A stretch of 64,000 nucleotides of DNA from Fonsecaea monophora (Eukaryota; Ascomycota; Eurotiomycetes; Chaetothyriales; Herpotrichiellaceae). Position numbers and translations under genes: made by a program. The notes under the pieces are model-generated. The model saw only the letters and a program-made list of their open reading frames with translations, did not search any database and was not told where the DNA came from. Location of the stretch: NCBI RefSeq assembly GCF_001642475.1, contig NW_019173941.1, forward strand, positions 62,001 through 126,000, given 5' to 3'. This document shows, piece by piece, positions 22,137 through 33,596 of the stretch; the stretch's first letter is position 1, and each line of letters opens with the position of its first letter.

Positions 22137-22320
22137 AAATTGGTAACTACCTAGGTACCCAAGTATACGGGGTATATTCTGACGGTATCATGTATCATTT
22201 ACTCGCCAATTTGGTTGGTATGTATGTGTGTATGTCTATGTATGCAATGCATGTATGTCTATGTGTCTATCTATCTCTCTATCTATCCATTATGGGGTAG
22301 AAGTGAGCTTTACATAATAC

Positions 22321-22388
22321 GTATGTATGTATGTATGTATGTATGTATGTATGTATGTATGTATGTATGTATGTATGTATGTATGTAT
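22321..22388. repeat. (GTAT)17 microsatellite
   Basis: Seventeen perfect GTAT units without interruption. The flanks (22200-22300) hold degenerate TATG/TCTA units, so this is the perfect core of a larger decayed repeat tract. Confidence 0.95.
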
Positions 22389-23147
22389 ATTTGTGTGTAC
22401 TCCAATATATTCCAGTGTCTTATCTACATATTTTGCTATCCACTTCCTCTTTATCTGTGATTTATTTTCAGGGTCGTGATGAGTGAGGAACCCGTGTGTG
22501 CTTTCGTGCGCAGCTGTGCGTGCAAAGGCTGAAGAAGGAAAAGGAAGGAGAGAGAAGAAGGGTGTAAGACTACAGAGAGGTACCGAGGACAGTAAGCCAA
22601 GATCCATAATACATACCTACAGACATACATACATACCTTGGCACGTTTGGTAGGTAGGACACACACATGGGACCAGGTACTGTCCGTAAGCAGGCCAGGG
22701 AACAGATCTATTACAGACCTGTCTCCTATAATAGGAAGACAGCCCCTTACTTTACCTATCTATGCCTCGACAGTTGTAGTTTTAGCTAGAACTAATATCT
22801 GCTGCATCTCCCTTCTATTCGATCTCTTTTTCGTCTCCCTCGGTGCGTATGTGTCTTCCCTTTTCCAACTCTCGAAAGTGGAAATGACTCGAGCCTCTTT
22901 TATGTCGCCCCCTTCCCCATGCTCGTGAAGTTTGACTCTGCTTTTTCCTCCGTAAACTCCCCATCCTTTAGGAATTGTCTTGGTTTTTCCTTTCTGTCTT
23001 TTTCTTGTTTTTTGTTTTTGGACGTGTTTTTGTGATCCTCTCCTCTTGACGACCCCCTTTTTGCATTTACTCTCTCGTCCCTGCGCCCACGGCAGCCTTG
23101 ATGTTCTTTCTCGTCTTGATGAGCATTCTCGATTCGGGCGCAAAGGA

Positions 23148-23166
23148 GGGGGGGGGGGGGGGGGGG
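23148..23166. repeat. Homopolymer of 19 G
   Basis: An uninterrupted G19 on the plus strand, followed by TTTAAAA. Long G runs are rare and could form a quadruplex; length may also be an assembly uncertainty. Confidence 0.85.
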
Positions 23167-25753
23167 TTTAAAAGGATGGATGTTCCGGCACTGGACGTCG
23201 AAAAATATCGCCCTTGCCTGTGGTATGACCATTTTGTCTTCTCTTGCACTTGTGCCACACTGCGCGTAGCACGCCAGAAGACTCCTTCGGTAACTCAAGT
23301 CCACGCAACCTAGTCAGCCTTGCCTTGTTTTTCAGATGGAAAAGTCGGTGGCCGTATTCCCATGCACGGACGCCAAGATCGAATGTGTGCTGAATTCCCA
23401 TCACTTTTTGTATAGATCAAGTCACACTTGCGTCAAAAACTTTTATAGCTTTTGGACCTGTACTAGAATCGTAGACTGGCTTGTTCGAGATCGAGCAAAG
23501 AAATCAGGTTGAATGGTCGCCGCTGTAGAGAGGGACATGTTCGACTCGTCTGTGAATCCGAGACTGCTTGCTGCATCAGTACACTCATCAATCAATGTGA
23601 ACACTTCTTAAGGTCAGGGTTAGGATGATGTATGCCTAACATCTTTCGATTGTGCAGAATGAACGGCCAACTTCATGCCATGAATAAGACCTGACGATGT
23701 CTTTGTTTGTTGGGTCAAACGGCTCTCCTTCGCAAAGATTTTGTCATCATCAGGCCCGAACGCTGATAAGCCAAGGCAGAATTGCTGGTACCGAGACAAG
23801 AAGCCCTGCTCGGGTTGCGTAAAGTATCCTCAAGACATCCTATCCTCCCCGGCCTCAAAATTGAAGAGTCTTTACATTGTGTGCCGAAGCCACTGTAGCA
23901 TATTCACCTAGCAGGTTCACAACTCAAAACGGATGATGCGATGCCTTGTCTCGAGTCTTGCTTCATCAACCAATGCTTTTGACCATTCATTATGAGGCAA
24001 TCACCATCCACTGCAAGATGCAACTGCGATTCTGTGCCTTTAAGGCTGGAAGACTGTTGACATTGAAAGCAGGGGGACCACTGTGTATTGCGTGCGAAGG
24101 AAAGGGACTTTGAGGGAAGGCTTTCCGCTATAAGGCAGTAAAGGAGGCTTCTGGCATCGCTCGAGCCTGCTCAGAGGCCATCGCGGAGAAAAGACACAGA
24201 GACATTGTATCTGGCGGTAATGTTGCATGAGGTATATCGTGCTGGAGAAATCGGAGAGGCGGCTGCGTTCAACTGATGTAGAGCATTCGCACTGAAACCA
24301 GTCAATGCGATCGGGGAAGATGCAACAGCACCAGCATCCATTCTGGGAACCATTATCCTCAAACAATACCCCGAAGCTCGAGTTTCCTGAGAGGACGGGA
24401 CTCTGTTCCGGCTTGGACAAAGAGAGGCTGACCAGTGGAGCACACTTGTGTCTTCCTCCTGCGGCAAATGCCACCGGGATAAAACTTCCGGGCGAGTTCT
24501 GGTGAGATCCTAGGAAATGCCAACTCTTGATCTTCAAAATAGAGGCCAATCCGAACCCAATTATCGGGGCTTGTCCTCCATGTTTCAATTTCAGGGCGAC
24601 AGTTTACCACGGTTGGTGATTCGATTGTTTGCGGGCTTGTGGGGGATCTATGCGTCCACAGCCCAGCAAAAGACGTCTACTTGGTCACCGTCTTGTGTAC
24701 AGTGACCACTCTTGCCCAGTGGTTTGGATCTAGAGGTATCGACCCCTGTAGTTTCGCCCCAAGGGGAAGAGCCACTCACCGAAAGTCATCAATGCTGTCG
24801 ATGTGCCAGAGTGTGGTAAGAATGGGATCAAACGCTATCCAGCCACCATCCAGCCCCAGTCGTATGTAGACGAGGCCTAGTTGCAAGGAAGTGTGGCTTA
24901 ACCTTACGCTAGGATCCAACCAGCATCAGGTTTTCTCTAACATAACGAATTGAAGGGGTCGGGAGTTGCTTCTCCTCAACGAATAATTGGAGAAAGATTG
25001 CCATGGCTCCCGGATCGCAGATACATGTCCACGCAAATTCTAGTAGTGGGCGACTAGCAGGGGGCTAGGACCAGGGCTTTTTGCCCTTTTGCTTGCAAAA
25101 AGATTTTCGGGCAGATTGTGGAGGCCGATCAGGGTCGAAGGCAAAGAGAACATGGTGGAAGAGGCACCGTAGCGGTGCGTCCAAGTACTGGTACTCATTG
25201 ACGATTCCATTAGGGAGGCCGCCACTTGTGTGTCGAGCCGATTGGACAGATCCATCTTAGCAGGGCGATTCTGCCACAGTTGCATATCGTGCGGCCACTT
25301 GCCCCGATCTTTCTCTTTCCCAACCTTACAACCCGACTCTGGGCCAAGCAGGGTCTCGTTGCCAACTCTCGTCCCATGCCCATTTCCCTCCATCTTTCGA
25401 CCGTTTCTCCAACATTTTGGCTGAGACGAACTGGTCTGCTGTGATCCCGGCTTTTCTCTGTCCCAGGAACAATCGAACAGGTTGTGGCTGATACTGTGGC
25501 TGAGATAGTGTCGAAATCTGGAGGGAAAGGATGTGTGGCTATCCACAGAATTGTGGCCGTCAGTTATCGATTAGAATCATACCCTGACAAATTCTCGATA
25601 ACGTAGCCATCTAATCAGAGTGTCTTCACTGCCGCCGAGTTGCGCAAGGAGAACCTCTCCTTGTTGGTCGATAGGACAGGGTCGCAACGTCAACACCGTC
25701 CATCTGAAAACCCGGCGTTCTGATTTTGGACCAGCGCCCATCGTGGCAACAAA

Positions 25754-26938
25754 ATGCCGAACCGCAAAGACGCCCAAGATCTTAAGCCTTCACCCAAAGC
25801 AGGAAGCGGTGAGCCCGGTAAATCACGGGTCAGGATAGGGAGAGCCTGCGATCGCTGCAAGATCAAGAAGAGCAAGGTGAATTGACCCCCTTTGGACTGT
25901 TTTTTGTTGACGATCCTAGTGCAGAAGCATTGTCAGATGGCTGATTTCTAGCGTAGTGCGATGGCAATACCCCTTGCTCGGCATGCATAGCAAGTGAGAG
26001 CACGTGTGAATATAGCGCGCGACGACGAAGAGAGGCAAGAGATTGGTAAGTTATTGACCGTATCAATACCAGCGCTCTCGCAGTGAACCATCTTGCACAG
26101 TAAGCCTGATGTTTGTTGCTCTAGGTATTGGGGTATGCAGGACGTGCTTGACGAGGCGCTCCAGAGACTCTACTGGGCATGTCGGGAAGGTCGCGGGTTC
26201 CCAGGAGTGATTCCAGACGAGAGTGGCGGTCGGGTATCGACTGACGCGATTCTCCGAGGACTGGGATTGAGTCCTCCACCGATAGATGATACGCGCGTGC
26301 TAGGGAGCCGGTCAGATTCAGTCTTGGACATGCAGGCTCATTCGCATCATTCGCGATCATATCGCCCACCGGATCTCCTGTCACCAGATTTGTCGCGCAA
26401 CAAACCCCCCTCTTCTGCCATGACCCCATTGTCCACCACCAGTGACGACAGACTCACCTTTGTAGAACCGGCACTTGATGGTGGCGCAGGGCGAAGGAGA
26501 AGACCACCGTCCGCGATGGACGTAGATAAGGAGGGGGATCTATCTGACGGCCCGCCGGAGGCATATCCGGATGGCCTCGGTCAACAATTCCAAGAGAGTC
26601 TGGGTGGCGGCGCTGATCCCGCAATGCTGCAAGATGGAGATATGGGTGTGATGGAGGGCACACTATACCCAGACATGAGCGCTATGACCTTTGGGGAAGG
26701 GGGACAACCGGGTCCTCAGGGTCACCGGATACCCATGCAACCTGTTCCTAGCCAGTTCCATCTCGACGGCCTCCCCCAGGACCGGTATCGACCTGGTGGA
26801 CAACAGGGGTGGCAAGGACGGGTTCACCAAGTCGGTAGCATGCTTCCTTGGCCAGGTAATATGGCATCCATGTATAGGACGGATAACCAGGACGACAGCA
26901 GAGACGGATTCGATGAGCTTGGGCAGGGAGGACGATGA
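25754..26938 (+). CDS. Small Zn2Cys6 transcription factor-like protein
   Basis: Three exons (25754-25876, 25957-26045, 26125-26938) give 341 residues. The zinc cluster is textbook, C-x2-C-x6-C-x5-C-x2-C-x6-C: it starts RACDRCKIKKSK, is split by intron 1, and resumes CDGNTPCSACIASESTC, then a basic linker (ARRRREARDW). Intron 2 sits just before a block that looks conserved, YWGMQDVLDEALQRLYWACREGRGFPG. The remaining ~230 residues are Pro/Gly/Asp-rich and look disordered, possibly an activation region. There is no sign of the fungal-specific middle homology domain of full-size members, so it is a short type. It should be a nuclear DNA-binding protein recognising CGG-type sites; target genes are unknown. 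Confidence 0.85.
25877..25956 (+). other. Intron 1 of the Zn2Cys6 gene (inside the zinc cluster)
   Basis: GTGAATTG to GCGTAG, 80 nt, phase 0. It separates Cys2 from Cys3 of the cluster. An alternative acceptor at 25951 (CTAG) would shift the frame to an early stop. Confidence 0.82.
26046..26124 (+). other. Intron 2 of the Zn2Cys6 gene
   Basis: GTAAGTTATT to GCTCTAG, 79 nt, phase 2. Joins E-A-R-D-W to Y-W-G-M-Q. Confidence 0.85.
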
Positions 26939-27831
26939 CGCAATGGAGAGGCAAGTCCGCCGTATTTATTTCCCTGGGGAGAGGTTGACGGCTTCCCCTG
27001 GGCAGGGCCCAAAGAGGAGAGTGATACATAGTGAGGCTGAGGGGGCCAAAGGGCCTCATCCGAGAGTGAAAATTGAGGCACTTTGCAAACCAGTTGCTAT
27101 CTCTGGAGACCAAGTATCTGGAAAAAGGAAAAAAAGACAGGGGGAAAGGTCTCAATAGGGATCAAGGTATAGAAGTAGCGTGGATGGGTCGACTTCACGA
27201 CGCAGAATGACTTCAAATGCCGCGGAATGAGGGCTGAGGGCTGAGGGCCGAGGGCTGGAGGCAGGAGGATTTGGTGGCCAACGACAAGAAATGAGGTCTG
27301 GGAAATGAAAATGAGAGGGATGAAGAGAACGAGCGGTACGGAGAACTTAATAGGCGTGAGCATTTAAATGGAACAAGTTAGAGTGGACGGGCAGTAGATA
27401 GTGCTGAATGGTGAGTGGTTGAAGGGGCGCGACATTCGACGCAGATGCGGATTCATTTTCCGGCTGTAGAGGCGCCATCACCCAAGGGATCCCAGGCGGA
27501 TGCATTGACCAGGTGGCACCTGAGAGGGCAAGATGGCAAGGCGGGACCCTGGCGAGCCCTGGGTGAGTGGCCCTTAGGCTTCTAGCTAGGCACCAGGACC
27601 TCTACTTACGCACCTACTTTTACTTGTTCAGGTAGGCCCTCCCTGCCCTTGGTAAGAGAAGTGGCAACTGGAGCGGAGCAAGGATGGTGACACGAGGAGA
27701 AAAACAGGCACGTGATTCTTATCGATAACGCAACGTCCTGGCTTTTCGTGAGCCGAGTACCAGGAAATCGAATCCCCCACTCATCACCAACTTACAATCC
27801 ACGCGAGAAGTACAGAACTAAAGCCCATAAC
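26939..27831. other. Intergenic region upstream of CWC21
   Basis: 893 bp with a short tandem repeat at 27229-27256 and mixed G-rich sequence. An in-frame ATG at 27712 precedes the chosen Cwc21 start, but the added residues do not match the family. No other gene seen. Confidence 0.45.
27229..27256. repeat. Four tandem 7-bp units (GAGGGCT)
   Basis: GAGGGCT, GAGGGCT, GAGGGCC, GAGGGCT in direct succession. Confidence 0.85.
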
Positions 27832-28383
27832 ATGTCGTCCAATGTCGGTCTCTCCACGCCGCGCGGCTCAGGAACATCAGGCTATGTTCAGCGCAACCTG
27901 TCCGTCCTCAAACCTCGCGCCGTCGGCATCGGCGCCCCCTACAGCCATGACTCTGCGCGACAAGGGCCCAAGACTCGGAAGCCCGACCAAGAAATCCTCA
28001 ACCATGACCGCCTACGAGCCATCGAAGTGAAAGTTCTGGAACTGAGGGAGAAGCTGGAGGACGACGAACTTGAGGAGGAGAAAATAGACGAAGAGTGCGA
28101 CAAGCTGAGAGAACAACTGACCAAAGAGATGGAACGGGAGAAGAATCGGGACGGTGGGAGATCAGGAGGCAGTGGTGCTAGGAGAGTGGATGGAAAGGGT
28201 CTCAAAAGTTACCAGGTGCATGAGTTGGCCGAGGCAAAGGAACAAGAGAGTGAACGACTACGCAGGGCTCTTGGGCTAAAAGCTGGTGAGATCCCCCAAG
28301 ACGACGAACATCCTATGGCAAGACAGGAGAAGAGACGACGGGAGAGAGAGGGAGTCCAGGAAAAGACGGAAAGCGATGAATGA
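27832..28383 (+). CDS. cwc21: Pre-mRNA-splicing factor Cwc21/Cwf21
   Basis: Spliceosome component that contacts the catalytic core (Prp8, Snu114) and relates to human SRRM2. Single exon, 183 residues. The N-terminal signature SSNVGLSTPRGSGTSGYVQRN is highly conserved, and the cwf21 domain follows as a charged coiled coil (HDRLRAIEVKVLELREKLED, then a run of Glu/Asp/Lys). The C-terminal half is Arg/Lys/Glu-rich and probably disordered. The start at 27832 gives exactly the conserved N-terminus; the 40 in-frame codons upstream are leader. Length is close to other ascomycete forms. Confidence 0.92.
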   Translation: MSSNVGLSTPRGSGTSGYVQRNLSVLKPRAVGIGAPYSHDSARQGPKTRKPDQEILNHDRLRAIEVKVLELREKLEDDELEEEKIDEECDKLREQLTKEMEREKNRDGGRSGGSGARRVDGKGLKSYQVHELAEAKEQESERLRRALGLKAGEIPQDDEHPMARQEKRRREREGVQEKTESDE

Positions 28384-31300
28384 GGTCCATGGGGGGATGA
28401 CCCAAAACAACAGATGGCAGGGCTCTATATCTCGAGAGTCCTAGGAACACTCGCCCCTCCCAGTAAGGCAACTCGCAGACTGCAGGCGAGATGGCAGCCA
28501 TCACTCCTATTTCTCCTCCGACAGCCAGATCTTGGAAATTCGCCGGTGTTGCCATGCCTGGTCTCGAATCCACCAATTCACTCGCTAAAGACACAGTTCT
28601 GGGGCTCATGGACGTCACCATCATCCAAGATCAGGGAACAGAACTGTCGCCACCCTCAGACTGCACTGCCATGGTACACAAAGACGTGTTTTGGCAATGC
28701 TGGAGCATTCTGAGTTTACACGCTGAATTTCCATGCAACTGTCAGCGGCTGTGGAAATTGTGCAGGCCTTCCACCACCCGATTACGTCTGCTAGAGGTCC
28801 TCAGCCTACGCTTTTCCACCGTCGTGTACTTCTACTCCTGGTGGACGTTGCCTTTTCAATCTACTGATCCTATGCCTCTCCGCTCCAACGAAAATGCAGG
28901 GTCGAAGAGGAACGCGAATCTCATTGAAAGGAGCGTCCTGTAACCTCGACAGCTCCTTCACACTGGAACGCATCGTCCACGCATCGTCTCCAGAAGGGTC
29001 AATGGGACGTAATTGTCGTGTCTCGTAACAATATTGTACAAAATTTCTAGGATATATATCAATCGACGGCACTGGCAGGACCAGAGGACTTGCGGGTTCT
29101 ATATGCGTTCCCACCCATTCGATCGTCTTCACATAACATATCATAGATTTTCGAGCAAAACTGCGGACCAGAAAGGCCTTTCGATCTCACCTTGCGTATT
29201 TGGTGCTCGTCTTGTCTGGCTCAACAGCGGACTGAAGTCTGTCATATCCATGAGCTCGCAGTCTTATCCATAGGAGAGCATACTTGAAACTCATTTGAAC
29301 ATCGTGGGCCCTTTTGGCAATGCGTTGGAGAATCACCTTGAATTTATCTTCGGTCGAGAAATCGGCATTGTGCACAATATGGTAATAAGTCTGATTTCAT
29401 ATTCCACAATGGTTACTCCTGACAAGACTTGATCAAGGTCCGTTTGTTGAGTCAGCATTGATGGTAAGATTAGAGAAAACGCCAGCAGTCCAGAGTAAGA
29501 TAACATATATTATGGCAAGGACACCGATCGAATATGAGCGTAGGGAGGGTTTACCAGTGCTCGTCCGTCGATGTTTCCATGCTAAACGCAGCATACGTTC
29601 TGCAGATGTAAGTAAATGGGAACCTACATTTTTCGACACGGTCTGTTGTCTCTGGAGGTGAGGAGTAAACAACTCAAGCTTCTTAGGAGTACCGAACTTG
29701 ACGACCAGGTATCGAATGATATTCCAGAGCTGAACGCCGCAAACCGTGACAAAGACTGCGGGCGAATTGGTCAATGTTGTGGCATACGTTGGCTACAGTG
29801 TTAATGTGAGGCGCCATGTCTTGCCCCTCGGCCAGTCTGTCCAGACGCCCTGGTAAGCCCGGGCAACTGGGTCCAGACTGTCCGCTCTATCAAAGGATAG
29901 TAGCGCCGACTATATTGGCGTGAGCTCTGCGTAGATCTCAGCTCATCGGGAAAGAGGCCTGGACGATTGTGTCAAAGATGCAATATCTGGAGTTGAACCA
30001 CAGAAAGAGAGGCCAACGGGCGTGCCAATGTGAACCGGAGGTCGATAGAAAAGAGGTGAGAGACAACTGTGCAAGCTCAGAAAAATGAGTGCTATATTCT
30101 GGTTCTGCCTACCATTCTCTGTCCCACTACTCCAGCTACAGTTCGGTACAGGTCGGTTGAAGCATCGTGGTCCCCTGGAAACAGCTGCGGCTCAGGAGGT
30201 CTGCGAGGCGCAGATTGTTGTTTGCGGAGTCATCTTGGGCAAAGATGAGGTCGACTGCTCGCCCGAGATGCACACATGTAAGTGAGCGCGAGACGACTTA
30301 CAGAATGAGCATGGTGGGTGATTTCACATCGCAGGATCCGGACAGCGTCGTCGTTTCATATGATGATGGAAATCATAGGCGTTGAACATGGGGCGCGAGG
30401 CTGGAGGAATTTGGTCTCATGGTTGGTAAACAAGGTCGGTGTCACTCTCGCAGCGGCTCAGAAACGCATGTCATTGGCCACGAGGGGAGCCACCACAGCG
30501 CGAGGTTTCCAGATAGGACATGGCAATATATGTCCTAATCGGTGGAAAACCCAGAGGTCACATTCCAACTGGGCCCCGAGTGGCGTCTGAATAGAATTGA
30601 GAAAGCAATTGACTTGGAGGAGGCAAGAGTATAAGAGAATTCGATCTTCTGATGTAGGTGCTGTTTAGGTTCACATTGCTTGGCATGCTAATCCCGAACG
30701 TGACGGTGCCAGCAAAGAAAGAAAGAGCAACCCAAAAAATCGAAACAAAGAGCGCAAGAGCGCCAAAAAAAAAAAAAGGGTGATATATGCGTTAGCCGGG
30801 ACTGCCATGATCTGTTAGATGATTTGTTCTACTCTCGATACTGCTCACAACACGTTACTTACATCGAACCCGGGGCTAGAGCTATCGCAATGGCTTAATA
30901 CCGATGGAAGGCCCCAATGTCTTCCAGCTGTTAGCAGGGAACTTGCTTTATTGCGAAGCGTTGCAACTTACTACCATTACACCACCAACGCTGAACTGTT
31001 GTGAATTGTGACACAATTTCAATGTAATCAAATATATATCTTTCATTTTTTGATTAGTGGGGCAGTGGGGTATAGTGTGGGGCCACACTTGTCATCTCGC
31101 CACTTGACATGAGTCGTGACTAGGCCATTCGGTGCTGTGGCTATGTGATCCTGAGTACCGCTCAACGAGCCCTAAGGCTGAGCCGGAGTCGAGCTAGGGT
31201 TCTCCTAATTCCCGAGTTAGGGCGGCCGGCCGGCGTCCCAAATAGGTGCAAAGAACTAGCGACGTTGTCGCCGTTGAATGATACCCGGCCTCCACTTGGG

Positions 31301-31599
31301 AACAGGCCGGCCCGGGCAATATCAACTTGCCGGGGGATCCACTCTCTGAGTTGAAATGTTCAATATAGAAAGGAGCAACCGGCTATTAGTGACCAGGGAT
31401 GATAGAGGCTGCAGACACCCCAAGTAAAGGCTCACAAGCCCATTATCCCGTTTAGGATCATCAGAACAATTCGCGCAATACGGATACCCGGTCCTGTGGT
31501 CTCAGTGACAAGGGGTCTCAAAACTCAGCAAATATCCGTCTATCCGTCTGGTTTTACTCTGCTCGTAGACTTCGAGGAGACGACTAAAAGAGAACAAAC
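28384..31599. other. Long gene-poor interval separating housekeeping and catabolic blocks
   Basis: 3.2 kb with no gene I can support. It has many short ORFs on both strands, an A13 run (30765-30777), a short inverted repeat (31074-31089) and a GC-rich patch with repeated GGCC (31220-31320) in otherwise AT-richer sequence. The texture suggests decayed sequence, possibly an old mobile element, but no transposase motif is visible. Confidence 0.45.
31074..31089. repeat. Short inverted repeat (7-bp arms)
   Basis: AGTGTGG, two G, then CCACACT. Arms are perfectly complementary. No matching terminal repeat was found nearby. Confidence 0.65.
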
Positions 31600-33012
31600 A
31601 TGGTCTACACAGTCAGATGGGGAATCCTTGGTAAGATGGATTTTTTTTTGAGCCCTCTTCTACAGCTGCGGAAATTTGCAGTCTTTTGCAGCAAACCTGA
31701 ATGGATATCACTGACATTTAGATTCTCGATCTTTCTAGCCACTGGTTGGATTGCTGAAAGTCAGTATTTCCCGTCAAATGTCGAGTTTGGGGGTTGAAAT
31801 AGTTGGGTCTGATAGCTGGAGCACACAGAATTTGCCGGCGATCTTCTCAAAGACCCGAGCACCCGCAACACCACAGACGTAGCCCATGTCGTGGCGGCGG
31901 TCGCGTCATCTTCGGGCAAAGACCGTGCTCAGCGCTTTTGTCGCGATCTTCGCATCCCCGAAGCTTGCGCTGCCTACGGCTCATACGGGGACCTTATAAA
32001 CGACGCCAACGTCGACATTGTCTACGTCGCAAGTCCACATTCGCATCACTTCCAACATGCGATGCTGGCTCTCGAAGGCGGCAAGCACGTCGTCTGCGAG
32101 AAACCCCTAACAGTCAACGCCGCACAGGCAAAGGTTCTATACAAGACGGCAAAGGAGAAGAACCTGTTCTTGCTCGACGCAGTTTGGACACGGTTTTTCC
32201 CGCTGAGCATTCAAGTACGAGAGTCGATCCAGCAGGGGGAGATTGGCGAAGTCCTTCGCGTCATGGCCGATACGTCCTTCGGCATCCACCCCGATATTTC
32301 TCTCAAAGAAACTCCTCGGAAGCTCACTTATGAGCTTGCGGGTGGAGCTCTGCTGGAAAGTACGTCTACTCCTTCCTTCTCAGATGTTGAGCAGACTTTT
32401 GGTCCCTGACATTCAACGCGGCGTCCAGTTGGCATTTACTCCCTTACCTGGGTGTTCCAAACGCTTTATCACACTCTACCACGAGATCAACGCAAGCCTC
32501 CGTCGAGCATCCTGTCCTACATGAACAAATATGAGCCCACGAGCGTAGATCAGACCACGACGGTTCTGCTATCCTTTCCGACCTCGACCCCTTCCAACCT
32601 CCCCAACAGCTCTTCTCATGGGATAGCAATGACGGCCTTTGCCGTAGCTACCGATCCCGACCACAAGAACAGTGCTGGCCCGGCGATCCGTATCCAGGGC
32701 ACACGAGGCGAAATTCAGGTTTACGGGCCTGCATTCCAGCCTACCCGATACAGAGTGATTCCGGCCAAGCAGGGGGGTTTGGCGATTACCATCCGCGATG
32801 TTGAGTTGACTTTTCCGGCGAACGGGCATGGCATGTTTTACGAGGCAGATGAAGCAGCGCGATGCATTCGAGACGGTAAACTCGAAAGTGAGACCATGCC
32901 TTGGGACGAAAGTATCCTCGTCATGGAAGTCATGGACGAAGTCCGCAAGCAAGGTGGACTTAGATATCCGGACTCGATCGAGTCAGATGTCATACATCAC
33001 TCTAACGAGTAG
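31600..33012 (+). CDS. Gfo/Idh/MocA family oxidoreductase (dihydrodiol / D-xylose dehydrogenase-like)
   Basis: NAD(P)-dependent sugar-type dehydrogenase of 388 residues from four exons (31600-31630, 31739-31759, 31829-32359, 32429-33012). The joined N-terminus reads VRWGILATGWIAEKFAGDLL, the Rossmann motif of the family. Further marks are IVYVASPHSHHFQHAMLALE, the catalytic-site CEKPLTVNA (EKP motif), LLDAVWTRFFP and GGALLEIGIYSLTWVFQTLYH. This subgroup contains fungal D-xylose 1-dehydrogenases and mammalian dimeric dihydrodiol dehydrogenase, which oxidise the C1 hydroxyl of pyranoses or trans-diols. Exon 2 is only 21 nt. It opens the catabolic island and lies tail-to-tail with the sugar transporter. 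Exact substrate is unknown. Confidence 0.88.
31739..31759 (+). other. 21-nt micro-exon of the Gfo/Idh/MocA gene
   Basis: Flanked by GT-AG introns of 108 nt (31631-31738) and 69 nt (31760-31828). It encodes most of A-T-G-W-I-A-E, the core of the nucleotide-binding loop, so it must be included. Confidence 0.85.
32360..32428 (+). other. Intron 3 of the Gfo/Idh/MocA gene
   Basis: GTACGTCTAC to GCGTCCAG, 69 nt, phase 1; joins GGALLE to IGIYSL. Confidence 0.85.
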
Positions 33013-33596
33013 AAATCCGTTTCCATATTTGATCAATTCCAATACGTGGCAAGGAGTTCGTCTCGAGAGAGTCATATAGATCTTGTTAAAATATTCTCCT
33101 GCACCTGGGTATTTATGATGAATGCTCATGCCCTTGTGAGAGCTTACCGGATGTACATGGTGGTCATTTCTTCCATATGCTGTGGACACGGACTACTATC
33201 GTGGGAATCAGTGTAAAAACGCCCATATTTCCACCAGGTACGCTGTGTTCCAGCTGCGCAGCGAAATGATAGGCTAAAATGGTGCAGACAGAAATGCCTT
33301 AGTTGAGTGCGCCCCAGAGCAATGAGCTTCCCACTGTACGGCGAAAGGCAAAATTCGTTTACCTTTTATCAATACGTTTCTTTGAGGACATGTCTATATG
33401 CTGGCAAAAGAGTTTGCCCTATAGTTCCCTACTTGGGTTCCTTCCCCCCCCACCAAAATGGTCAGCCTCCACAAGCCACCAGCGTTGACAACCCTTTGAG
33501 AATGAAGACGACAGCTGTCTTCATGGTTCCAAACTCGGGTCAGTATGCTAATGGACAAGTCTCGTAACAAGTGGATGACTGTGGGTCAGCTACATG
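33013..33596. other. Convergent intergenic region
   Basis: Shared 3' flank of the oxidoreductase (+) and the sugar transporter (-). No gene or repeat seen. Confidence 0.45.

Larger units (their letters stand above)
21994..25753. other. Long gene-poor interval with microsatellites
   Basis: 3.76 kb without a gene I can support. It begins with tetranucleotide repeats (22081-22390), then a pyrimidine-rich stretch (about 22,790-23,100) and a 19-G homopolymer (23148-23166). Open frames on both strands (for example 24040-24588, minus) lack recognisable motifs. It is the upstream region of the Zn2Cys6 gene at 25754, so a long leader, a distant promoter or a non-coding transcript are possible. Confidence 0.5.

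Noticed and set aside
22215..22607. ORFs with Met-Tyr-Val-Cys or His-Thr-Tyr-Ile repeats
   Set aside because: They are translations of the GTAT microsatellite on either strand.
24040..24588. 182-codon ORF on the minus strand
   Set aside because: No motif or coding bias, overlapped by other frames; probably chance.
28491..28943. 150-codon ORF downstream of CWC21
   Set aside because: Unrecognisable, with competing frames on the opposite strand over the same bases.
30840..30880. Possible tRNA B-box (TCGAACC on the plus strand)
   Set aside because: The surrounding bases do not fold as a cloverleaf and no A-box lies at the right distance.
31074..31330. Intact DNA transposon end
   Set aside because: There is an inverted repeat and a GC-rich patch but no matching terminal repeat and no transposase frame.
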